NCBI RefSeq assembly: GCF_002161285.1
Contig: NZ_NFHH01000001.1
Coordinates: forward strand, 186,001 to 250,000
Direction: 5' to 3'
Length of the DNA stretch: 64,000 nucleotides
Origin: Blautia sp. An81
GTDB taxonomy: Bacteria; Bacillota; Clostridia; Lachnospirales; Lachnospiraceae
Below are positions 1 to 7,272 of this stretch, piece by piece. The notes below the pieces were generated by a model. The model did no database searches, was not told the origin of the DNA, and saw only the letters and a list, made by a program, of their open reading frames with translations. Each line of letters begins with the position of its first letter. Positions within the stretch are counted from its first letter, which is position 1. The translations under genes were made by a program, and so were the position numbers.

Positions 1-969
1 CAGTTCCCGGATTGTCATTTTTTCTGGAAGTGTGATTTCTTTTACTTCTTCCTTTTTCTCTTCCTTTGGATGAGAAACCGGCTTCTGAAGCTGAAGAGCC
101 TTGGGAATACGCTGAGTCTGACGGCGTCCGCCCTGATTAGGTCTTCTGCTCTGGTTCTGGTATTCATCTCTTCTGTTATCTTTCTTCTTATTTTCTCTGT
201 TTGCCTTCCGGCTGTCTTTTTCTACAAATTCCAGATTCGGTGTTTCAAATTTATTTCCCTGATCTCTTCTGGAATCTCCTCTTCCCTCATTCTTGCCTCC
301 GAAGCGGCCCTGCTGACGATTCTCGCCGGAGAAACGGGAACGGTTTTCTCCATTGTTAAAACGTCCCTGGGAACGGTCATTTCCGCTGTTTTGACGATTC
401 TGGCGATTGTCGCCACGGCTGTCGTTCCGGTTGTTCTGATGATCCTGTCCGCCGCCAAAACGCCCGCCCTGACGGCCTTCTCCATTATTGTTCCGATTGT
501 TAAAGCGGCCCTGAGAACGATTTTCTCCACCTGCCGGACGGTTCTGACGGTTTTCCCCATTCTGTCCGTTATACCGGTTATTATTGGGGCGGTTGTTTCT
601 GTTTTCCTGTCTTGGACCGCCATTTGCATTTCTGCTGCCCTCTCCCTGACGGTTATCCTGGCGTTTATTCTCTGGTCTCTGTTCCTGTCCAGGTCTTGTA
701 TTCTGACGGGGCTTCTGTTTTCTCTCAGGCATATGGCTTGCGTTCTGAGGCCGGAACACCTGGATAAACTTCTTCTTTGGCTTTTCTCCTGCACTGGTGG
801 CTGATACATTCCCCTTCTTAAAATTTGCTCTTACCATCCGCGCGTGGTCATCCTCTACTGTGCTCATATGGCTGGTCAGATCTATATTCTTAGATTTCAG
901 AAAATCCAAAACCTCTTTATTGCTTACATTCAATTCTTTTGCGAGTTCATAAACTCTCACTGTTGACAT
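1..969 (-). CDS. infB: Translation initiation factor IF-2, N-terminal part (runs off the window)
   Basis: IF-2 is the GTPase that brings initiator tRNA to the 30S subunit. Only 323 N-terminal codons are present; the G domain lies beyond base 1. Residues 1 to about 52, starting MSTVRVYELAKELNVSNKEV, are a classical IF2_N helical domain. Residues of roughly 70-290 are a low-complexity stretch rich in Arg, Asn, Gly and Gln with recurring GRFNN and GRFGG units. A second IF2_N-like segment (ITLPEKMTIREL) begins at the edge. The ATG at 969 follows a strong GGAGGG site, which fixes the start. It is last in the rimP-nusA-ylxR-ylxQ-infB operon, 14 bases after ylxQ. The frame stays open to base 1. Confidence 0.95.
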   Translation of the reverse strand, partial: MSTVRVYELAKELNVSNKEVLDFLKSKNIDLTSHMSTVEDDHARMVRANFKKGNVSATSAGEKPKKKFIQVFRPQNASHMPERKQKPRQNTRPGQEQRPENKRQDNRQGEGSRNANGGPRQENRNNRPNNNRYNGQNGENRQNRPAGGENRSQGRFNNRNNNGEGRQGGRFGGGQDHQNNRNDSRGDNRQNRQNSGNDRSQGRFNNGENRSRFSGENRQQGRFGGKNEGRGDSRRDQGNKFETPNLEFVEKDSRKANRENKKKDNRRDEYQNQSRRPNQGGRRQTQRIPKALQLQKPVSHPKEEKKEEVKEITLPEKMTIREL

Positions 970-983
970 ATATTGCCCTCCTT

Positions 984-1334
984 CTATTGTTCATGTCTTT
1001 TCTTTTCAATCTTTTTTATTACGGCCCGGGAAAAGTTTTCGTCGGTCAGCCCAAGGGACGCCCGATATTCCTTTCCTATGGCCCTTCCCAACTCCTCCTT
1101 TGATCCGATGATGTAAAACGGCACCTGATAATATGTGCACATATCATGAAATTTTTTTCTTGTATTTTCTGATGCATCCTGGGCAATGATGACCAGGAAA
1201 GCCTTCTGAGTTTTTACGGCCTTTTCTGTAGCAAACTCACCGCTTACCACTTTTCCTGCTTTTGCAGCCAGACCTACAAGAGATATTTCTTCAGGTATTC
1301 TCAATATCTTCAAACTCCTTTTCAAGATGCTCAT
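984..1334 (-). CDS. ylxQ: Ribosomal L7Ae/L30e-family RNA-binding protein (YlxQ)
   Basis: A small L7Ae-fold protein of the type encoded between ylxR and infB in Firmicutes; members bind kink-turn RNA. The sequence shows the family core, EISLVGLAAKAGKVVSGEF, then AFLVIIAQDASENTRKKF and a basic C-terminus. It overlaps the end of ylxR by 44 bases if the ATG at 1334 is used. A TTG at 1304, ten bases after AAAGGAG, would give a 106-residue protein that begins just before the conserved fold and overlaps ylxR by 14 bases; I consider that start at least as likely. The family assignment is firm; the precise cellular role is not established from sequence. Confidence 0.88.
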   Translation of the reverse strand: MSILKRSLKILRIPEEISLVGLAAKAGKVVSGEFATEKAVKTQKAFLVIIAQDASENTRKKFHDMCTYYQVPFYIIGSKEELGRAIGKEYRASLGLTDENFSRAVIKKIEKKRHEQ

Positions 1335-1569
1335 AGACCGTCTGGGGAATCTCCATTTTCAGAGAACGCTCCAGGCCTTTGTTCCTGACTGCTTTTTTCA
1401 GACATTCTCTGTCAAAACAGAGATAAGCGCCTCTGCCGTTTTTCCGGCCTGTGGCGTCCAGGATCACCTGGCCATCTTCTGTCTTCAGCACTCTGAGCAT
1501 CTCTTTCTTACTTTTCATTTCACCGCAGCCCACACATTTTCGCATGGGGATTTTCCGCACTGCCGCCAT
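1291..1569 (-). CDS. ylxR: YlxR/RnpM family RNA-binding protein (DUF448)
   Basis: A 92-residue basic protein of the YlxR family. In Bacillus the homologue, renamed RnpM, binds RNase P RNA and modulates its activity (family knowledge). The N-terminal signature RKCVGCGEMKSKKEMLRV and the later GRKNGRGAYLC...ECLKKAV motif are both intact. It lies 9 bases downstream of nusA and overlaps ylxQ, as is usual in Firmicutes. The short length and gene order match the family. Confidence 0.92.
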   Translation of the reverse strand: MAAVRKIPMRKCVGCGEMKSKKEMLRVLKTEDGQVILDATGRKNGRGAYLCFDRECLKKAVRNKGLERSLKMEIPQTVYEHLEKEFEDIENT

Positions 1570-1578
1570 ATTTTCCCC

Positions 1579-2748
1579 CTATTCTTCTGAGGCTTCCTCC
1601 TCATAGTCTTCATAGTCCGTATAATTATCAGCTTCCGGAATCTCTGTCTCAATTTCCTGGACTTCCTCATATCCGTTTTCATATTCCTGCTCATAAAACT
1701 CGAAATCTCCAGATTCTCTTGCCTGAGTCTCGCTCTTGATATCGATCTTAAATCCAGTAAGTCTGGCAGCCAGTCTTGCGTTCTGTCCCTCTTTTCCAAT
1801 CGCCAGGGAAAGCTGGAAATCCGGAACAATGACCATAGCATTCTTCTCTTCCGGATCTGCCATAACAGAAATAACCTTTGCAGGACTTAAAGCATTTTCA
1901 ATCAGAATAGCCGGATTATCGCTCCAGTTGATGATATCAATCTTTTCTCCTCTCAGCTCCTCTACAATAGAGTTAACTCTGGCGCCGTTCATACCTACGC
2001 AGGCCCCTACAGGATCTACGTCAGGGTCATTGCTCCAGACAGCGATCTTTGTTCTGGATCCAGCCTCTCTGGCAATGCTCTTAATCTCTACTGTACCGTC
2101 TTTTACCTCTGTAACCTCTGCTTCAAAGAGACGTTTCACCAGTTCCGGATGAGTTCTGGACACCAGGATCTTCGGACCCTTTGGTGTATCTTTCACTTCC
2201 AGAATGTAAACTTTAATTCTCTCTGTAGGCTTAAATACTTCGGTCTTAACCTGCTCGTTTTCTGTAAGGATTGCATCTGCCTTGCCCAGATTAATGCTGT
2301 AATTTCTGCCCATTGTCCGCTGAACGATTCCGGTAACCACATCTTTTTCTTTGGCATAATATTCATTAAAGATAACTTTTCTTTCTTCTTCACGGATTTT
2401 CTGCAGGATTACGTTTTTCGCATTCTGTGTAGCAATACGCCCAAATTGTTTTGATTTGATTTCCACATTTACGATATCGCCCAGTTCATACTGAGAATTC
2501 ATCATCTTAGCATCTGCCAGACTAATCTCTGTCACTGGATCCTGAACCTCTTCTACTACTGTCTTCTCTGCAAACACGCCAAAATCGCAGGTTTCAGGGT
2601 TAATATTTACTTTAACATTATCTGCTTTTCCAAAATGATTTTTGCAGGCCTGGATCAAAGACTGCTCAATGGCTTCTAAAAGAGTTTCTTTGCTGATGGA
2701 TTTTTCCTTTTCCAAAATATCCAATGCTTCTAATAATTCTGTGTTCAT
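1579..2748 (-). CDS. nusA: Transcription termination/antitermination factor NusA
   Basis: NusA binds RNA polymerase and nascent RNA to tune pausing, termination and antitermination. The 389-residue protein has the N-terminal polymerase-binding domain (about 1-125), an S1 domain (about 132-200), KH1 with the VGACVGMNGARVNSI loop and KH2 with LAIGKEGQNARLAARLTG. It ends in a very acidic Glu/Tyr/Asp tail of about 45 residues. It lacks the C-terminal acidic repeats of proteobacterial NusA, as expected for Firmicutes. It lies 18 bases after rimP in the same operon. Confidence 0.97.
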   Translation of the reverse strand: MNTELLEALDILEKEKSISKETLLEAIEQSLIQACKNHFGKADNVKVNINPETCDFGVFAEKTVVEEVQDPVTEISLADAKMMNSQYELGDIVNVEIKSKQFGRIATQNAKNVILQKIREEERKVIFNEYYAKEKDVVTGIVQRTMGRNYSINLGKADAILTENEQVKTEVFKPTERIKVYILEVKDTPKGPKILVSRTHPELVKRLFEAEVTEVKDGTVEIKSIAREAGSRTKIAVWSNDPDVDPVGACVGMNGARVNSIVEELRGEKIDIINWSDNPAILIENALSPAKVISVMADPEEKNAMVIVPDFQLSLAIGKEGQNARLAARLTGFKIDIKSETQARESGDFEFYEQEYENGYEEVQEIETEIPEADNYTDYEDYEEEASEE

Positions 2749-2766
2749 TTTACTTCCTCCTAAAAT

Positions 2767-3231
2767 TTAAAAATCAAACGCAAGGCGTATCAGGGCAATG
2801 TCTGTCTTTTGAAAAGTCTTTTCTTCTCCTTCACAGTCAATGGTCACACTATTCTCATCATATGCAGTCAAAACGCCGTAAAATTCCTTTTCCCTGTTTA
2901 TGGGACGGTAAGTTCTGATTTCCACCTCTTCTCCCATGCTGCGTTTAAAATCTTTTTCCTTTTTTAAAGGTCTTCCCAGACCAGGGGAACTTACTTCCAT
3001 AATATAGGCTTCATCAATAAAGTCCTCCTCATCCAGTTTATCAGAGAATTCTCTGCTCACTGTCTCGCAGTCGTCTACAGTAATTCCTCCCGGTTTGTCA
3101 ATATATGCCCTAAGATAAAAATTTCCTCCCTCTTTGACATATTCCACATCCACTAATTCAAATCCGTGTCGCTCTACAATAGGGGTTATCAAAGCTTCTG
3201 CTTTCTGTTCATAGGTTTCTTTTTTACTCAT
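2767..3231 (-). CDS. rimP: Ribosome maturation factor RimP
   Basis: RimP assists 30S subunit maturation. The protein has the two-domain layout: an N-terminal alpha/beta domain (VERHGFELVDVEYVKEGGNFYLRAYID, then VSSPGLGRPLK) and a C-terminal SH3-like barrel (GVLTAYDENSVTIDCEG). The ATG at 3231 is chosen because it follows AAGGTGAGG. A GTG six codons upstream (3249) also keeps the frame open but would place the ribosome site inside the gene. It is first in the rimP-nusA-infB operon. Confidence 0.94.
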   Translation of the reverse strand: MSKKETYEQKAEALITPIVERHGFELVDVEYVKEGGNFYLRAYIDKPGGITVDDCETVSREFSDKLDEEDFIDEAYIMEVSSPGLGRPLKKEKDFKRSMGEEVEIRTYRPINREKEFYGVLTAYDENSVTIDCEGEEKTFQKTDIALIRLAFDF

Positions 3232-3281
3232 GTCCTCACCTTCTTTCACAGGATTTCCAAAATCCTCCCGGTATACAAACG

Positions 3282-3311
3282 ATAAGAGTGGACCTCTCGG
3301 TCCACTCTTAT
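3282..3311 (-). promoter_or_regulatory. Perfect 13-bp leader hairpin before rimP
   Basis: Arms ATAAGAGTGGACC (3282-3294) and its exact reverse complement (3299-3311) enclose a 4-base loop. On the transcribed strand no T-run follows, so it is not a standard intrinsic terminator. It lies between the predicted promoter and the rimP start, so it would fold in the 5' leader of the operon mRNA. A regulatory or stability role is inference. Known rimP-leader RNA motifs exist in other bacteria, but I could not test for a match. Confidence 0.6.
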
Positions 3312-3338
3312 GCTGAAATAACTATCGTGTTCTTACAT

Positions 3339-3367
3339 AGAATAACACTATTTTCTCTATCTTGCAA
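3339..3367 (-). promoter_or_regulatory. Predicted sigma-A promoter of rimP-nusA-ylxR-ylxQ-infB
   Basis: On the minus strand, TTGCAA (3362-3367) and TATTCT (3339-3344) are separated by exactly 17 bases. Each hexamer matches consensus at four of six positions. The site lies just after the stop of the kinase gene and about 110 bases before the rimP start, upstream of the leader hairpin. Confidence 0.55.
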
Positions 3368-3393
3368 GGGGTTTTTCCTGATTTCAGGGGTTT

Positions 3394-6264
3394 TTAAGGG
3401 CTTTCAGCCATTTTTATCAATTCTTCGACGCTGTAAATAGAAGACTCCCTTATCTCACCACCAGAATAATCAAATAGCAATTTTTTCCCAGCAACATCAC
3501 ATAGTCCGGGAAGTTCTGCCAATATCTGTCCTTCTGTATCCAGCAATATCCCAAAAGTACCATTATCCTGATCAGAAAATTGAAGCACCACATAATCTCC
3601 TGTCTGAACCGCCTCTGTAAGGCACCCTTCACTTTCTATATCTCTGAGTTTTCTATCTGATCTGGCATCATATATCACAGCACCTCCCTGCTCCAGTGGT
3701 TCTATATGAAATTCATCTGTATAAAATTCCTGCTGTATTCCTTCTGCCTCTCCTTCTTCTTCCAGCTGTCCGTCTTCTGCTCTGTATTTCTCCATTGTTC
3801 CATCTGAATAGGTAACTTCCAGGTAAGCTTTTCCTTCTACATAAACAAAGTATGCCACTTTAACCTCTTTACTATCTGAAAGCTTTTCTTCGCAGAGCAA
3901 ATTTCCTGACCGATCATACAGTCGAAAACCCTTGTCCGAAAACAACAGAATCTTTTCTCCTTTACCGCATACCTTGGCAAAATCATGGAGATAATCCGGA
4001 TCATAGAAAAAGACGGCTGTATCTTTATGCTCTTCATATTTTAAAATACGAATATTTTCAGAATCTCCTCCCCCCGCCAGAACCGTTTCACTGGCTGCTG
4101 CCGTCAAATACTCCTGCTTCTGTTTTCTATATTCCGCCATCATAACTCCCTGTTCATTAAAGAACTGAATCTTAGTCTCTGTAGTTATCAGAATATTAGA
4201 ACCGTTAATTGAGAAATGCTGTATCTTATCCTCAGTCGTTGCAATAGCCTTCTGTTCCCCTGTAGCCGGATCTACCTTTGACAAAATATTATCCATTTGT
4301 ATATAGATTCCCTTTTCATCAGACTGAACACTTAAAGGAGTTTCGCTGTCAAAACCGCCGGTCTGGCTTTTTGTATCCAGATCGATCACAGCAAACATAG
4401 AAGTACTGTCATCTGATGCGGAAAAGGCAAAATGCTTTCCATAAAATCCGCCTTCAAAATGAGTATATCCAGAACCTGTATCCAATACCGTAAGACTCTC
4501 TGCTTCATTATTCAGATTAATGATGTGTATGCTTCCATCTGCAAAGCTGACTCCAAGAAGAGAACCGTCTGCATTTAACTCCACAAAATTATCTTTCGCA
4601 TTAGCAAATTCTGAATTTACTGTAGCACTTTGGTGTTTGCCGGTAAAATCCACAATATAGATTTCTTCGCCATCTGAAGCGTCATATATAGTTGCATAAG
4701 TTCCATCTCTATAAATAGCCGCAACTCTGGAGCCGTCCGCTGAGACGCTCACAGAGGTGGCCGGATTTCCTGCCCATAATTCTTTCTTCTCTTTTATATC
4801 ATATGCACGGATACCGCCGTCTCCTGCATAGATCAGGGTCTCGTTATCCAGATATTTTGCCTCCGATAATTCAGAAACCTCTGCTGGAAAATCTGCAAGA
4901 ATCTCTCCAGTTTCTGTGTCTAAGATCACAAATTCTTTTCCCGACAGCATCACGGCTGAGCTTCCATCGGGCGCTATCTCCATATAAGAAACTTTCTCCG
5001 GCATTTTCACTGCCTTATAAGGCTTAAATCCATCTGACAAGTCATAGATGCCCAGCGCTGCCGTAAGGCTTTTCTGCCCTTCTTCTCCATAACCCGGTGT
5101 AAAAATACCATCGGGTTTCGGCAAAGCCTCTGACGCATATGTTACAGCAGCATCAATATCCCCCTCTTCTAATGCATCTTGGGAAAGCTGTGCATATTTT
5201 TTGCTCTTCTCCACATTTTGTATCCTGGAATAACCTGTAAAAGCAATGAATACCCCTGCTGCCAAAAGCAGCGGGAATACGATTGCTGCTTTTTTCCGAT
5301 TTTTCTTCCATTGCAGCAGTCTTATATCGTTTTTTCTCAAAGCCAAAAAATCCGCCTGCATTTCCCGGGCTGTCTGATATCTCAGATCCGGATTCGGTGC
5401 CATAGCCTTTGTAATGATCCGAACTACTGCAGGACTGAACTCTTTATCTGAGAGGGGTACCACTTCCTTTGCATTTTTAGCCGGCCTTACACCGCTGAGC
5501 AGATGGTATAAAGTAGCACCTACGCTGTAAATATCTGACCGCACATCCACAGAAGCTCTCCGTTTTTCTGAAACAGAAGAAGCTGAATGGGAAGAAAAAG
5601 AAGAGAGCATTTCTGTAGGAATATCTCCCTCTGAAGTTTCCTCCTTTTCCATAACTTCTGTTTCTTCGTTATCTTCCTCTAGCATTTCAGATTTTCCACT
5701 ACCGCTGTGAATGGAATAATCATAGCCATAGTGTTCCGGAGAAGCATAGCCCGGGCTGCAGCCTATCAGATTATCCTCTCCTACAGCAAGGGAAATATTA
5801 AAATCTATCAGGCAAATATTTCCTTTTGGAGTAAGCATAAGATTCGACGGTTTTATATCACTGTGGATATAACCTCTTGGTGGCTCTCCATGTATCGGAC
5901 TGTGGAGATAGGCAAGAGCCTCTAAAAGCTGTATCGCCCAGGCGATCACCTGAGGCTGTGAAAAACGTTCTCCTCTCTTTAACGGTTTATCCAGACTCTC
6001 CCCCTCTATATAATCCATGGCCGTATAGGTTATTCCGTTTTCTGTAAAATAATCATATACTCCGGGAATGTATGGATGATGAAGTTCCTTTAAAACATCA
6101 ACCTCCCTGCACAGCAGCTCCTGCCTGGTAGAGGTTTTTCTTTTATCCGCTTTCAGAACTACCTTTATCCCCAGCCTGAGATGCCTCGCCAGATAGATGT
6201 TTCCACCTCCTCCGGAGCCTATTTTCCCTATGATCTCATAAGTTGAACCAATAATCTGTAACAT
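3394..6264 (-). CDS. Transmembrane Ser/Thr protein kinase with extracellular propeller-like domain
   Basis: 956 residues. Residues 1-310 are a Hanks-type kinase: glycine loop GSGGGG (16-21), VVLK lysine (38), catalytic loop YIHSDIKPSN (132-141), SPE (175-177) and SDIYSVGATL. The metal-binding DFG is DFN (154-156). An acidic, Ser-rich insert of about 55 residues (185-240) follows the activation segment. One membrane helix (about 335-352) leads to about 600 external residues with blade-like repeats (ETGEILADFPAEV, DASDGEEIYIVDF) suggesting a WD40/PQQ-like beta-propeller, probably a sensor. It is the last gene of the Tad operon, 29 bases after a small membrane protein gene and downstream of PP2C and FHA genes. 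The kinase call is firm; ligand and substrates are unknown. Confidence 0.9.
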   Translation of the reverse strand: MLQIIGSTYEIIGKIGSGGGGNIYLARHLRLGIKVVLKADKRKTSTRQELLCREVDVLKELHHPYIPGVYDYFTENGITYTAMDYIEGESLDKPLKRGERFSQPQVIAWAIQLLEALAYLHSPIHGEPPRGYIHSDIKPSNLMLTPKGNICLIDFNISLAVGEDNLIGCSPGYASPEHYGYDYSIHSGSGKSEMLEEDNEETEVMEKEETSEGDIPTEMLSSFSSHSASSVSEKRRASVDVRSDIYSVGATLYHLLSGVRPAKNAKEVVPLSDKEFSPAVVRIITKAMAPNPDLRYQTAREMQADFLALRKNDIRLLQWKKNRKKAAIVFPLLLAAGVFIAFTGYSRIQNVEKSKKYAQLSQDALEEGDIDAAVTYASEALPKPDGIFTPGYGEEGQKSLTAALGIYDLSDGFKPYKAVKMPEKVSYMEIAPDGSSAVMLSGKEFVILDTETGEILADFPAEVSELSEAKYLDNETLIYAGDGGIRAYDIKEKKELWAGNPATSVSVSADGSRVAAIYRDGTYATIYDASDGEEIYIVDFTGKHQSATVNSEFANAKDNFVELNADGSLLGVSFADGSIHIINLNNEAESLTVLDTGSGYTHFEGGFYGKHFAFSASDDSTSMFAVIDLDTKSQTGGFDSETPLSVQSDEKGIYIQMDNILSKVDPATGEQKAIATTEDKIQHFSINGSNILITTETKIQFFNEQGVMMAEYRKQKQEYLTAAASETVLAGGGDSENIRILKYEEHKDTAVFFYDPDYLHDFAKVCGKGEKILLFSDKGFRLYDRSGNLLCEEKLSDSKEVKVAYFVYVEGKAYLEVTYSDGTMEKYRAEDGQLEEEGEAEGIQQEFYTDEFHIEPLEQGGAVIYDARSDRKLRDIESEGCLTEAVQTGDYVVLQFSDQDNGTFGILLDTEGQILAELPGLCDVAGKKLLFDYSGGEIRESSIYSVEELIKMAESP

Positions 6265-6293
6265 AATAGTTTCCCTCTACCTGCTAGAATTTT

Positions 6294-6461
6294 TCATATC
6301 TTTTTTATGTTTTCAAATATCTCTTCTTTTCCAAACTCTTTGTCCAGCTGTTCTTTCAGCCGGACCAATTTCATCTGGGAAAAAACAAAGTACGCAACAG
6401 CCCCTGCTGCTGCACAGATAGTAATACCAATCCCCAGAAAGAAAATAATCTCATTGAACAT
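6294..6461 (-). CDS. Small single-pass membrane protein (55 aa) between phosphatase and kinase
   Basis: The ORF starts MFNEIIFFLGIGITICAAAG, giving one N-terminal membrane helix (about residues 5-27), then a charged helix (SQMKLVRLKEQLDKEFGKEE) ending ENIKKI. The ATG at 6461 is preceded by a modest AGAGAGG site. It fills an otherwise empty 219-base gap, with a 29-base gap to the kinase and 22 bases to the phosphatase. Its short size means gene callers may skip it. I recognise no family. Position suggests a partner of the kinase or pilus machinery; this is inference. Confidence 0.7.
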   Translation of the reverse strand: MFNEIIFFLGIGITICAAAGAVAYFVFSQMKLVRLKEQLDKEFGKEEIFENIKKI

Positions 6462-6483
6462 ATTCTCTAACCTCTCTGTCCTG

Positions 6484-7260
6484 TCAGGAAAGAGTCCTTA
6501 ACAGGATAACCGAAATATTATCCTTTTCTCCCCGTTCCATAAGTTTTTCTGTTATCTCTTTTCCCTTTTCTGACATCTGCTCTTCTGTGTTCAGCTTTTC
6601 AGGAGAAAATTCTTCCAAAAGTTCCTCCTCACTGATCTTATGACGGAATCCATCACTGCACAAAAGATATACCGAATCTTTTTTAATGGATCCACTGTGA
6701 TACACAGGCCGTATCTTTTCTGATGCGCCAAGTCCCTGAATAAGAATGGAAGAAGATCTTTTACTTCTGTATTTTTCTGTCCCATAACTGCCGCCCATAG
6801 ATTCCAAACTAGCAAGAGTCTGATCTGCAGTCAGACAAGAAATCTCTTCTTTCAGTTCATAAAGTCTGCAGTCGCCTATATGGGTAATGTAATACTGTTC
6901 CTGCATCAAAAGAAAAGCTGTGACAGTCGTCCCTATTTTTATCCCATTCTCTTTTCCATACTGCTGAATCTGCCGATGTGCATTCTGAAGCAGATTTTCC
7001 CAGGATTCATAGAGATTGTCTTCAAATTCTTCCTCTTCCTGTTCTTTTATTTGGCTGAATACCTCCTCAAACCATAAGGTAAAATGTCTGACTACTTTTT
7101 GACTGGCCAATTCCCCTTTCTCCAGTCCTCCCATTCCGTCGCAGACAACCGCTAATACCGCTTCTCCTTTTTCATATTCTCCTTTCAGTACCAGAAGAGA
7201 ATCCTGGTTCACAGATTTCCTTCGCCCTTTATCTGTATGGCTAGCTGTTAAATATCTCAT
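6484..7260 (-). CDS. PP2C-type Ser/Thr protein phosphatase
   Basis: 258 residues. All metal-binding and core PP2C motifs are intact: SVNQDS (near residue 17), VVCDGMGG, GTTVTAFL, ITHIGDCRLYEL, LLCSDGF and the terminal EKDNISVILL. This is the usual partner that reverses Hanks-kinase phosphorylation. No signal peptide or membrane segment is visible, so it should act in the cytoplasm. It sits between the FHA protein gene (12 bases upstream) and the small membrane protein and kinase genes, completing a kinase/phosphatase/reader set at the end of the Tad pilus operon. Confidence 0.95.
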   Translation of the reverse strand: MRYLTASHTDKGRRKSVNQDSLLVLKGEYEKGEAVLAVVCDGMGGLEKGELASQKVVRHFTLWFEEVFSQIKEQEEEEFEDNLYESWENLLQNAHRQIQQYGKENGIKIGTTVTAFLLMQEQYYITHIGDCRLYELKEEISCLTADQTLASLESMGGSYGTEKYRSKRSSSILIQGLGASEKIRPVYHSGSIKKDSVYLLCSDGFRHKISEEELLEEFSPEKLNTEEQMSEKGKEITEKLMERGEKDNISVILLRTLS

Positions 7261-7272
7261 CCTTTCTCTCCT

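Noticed and set aside
3282-3311. Intrinsic terminator of the kinase gene
   Set aside because: The stem is strong but no T-run follows on the minus strand, and it lies downstream of a predicted promoter.
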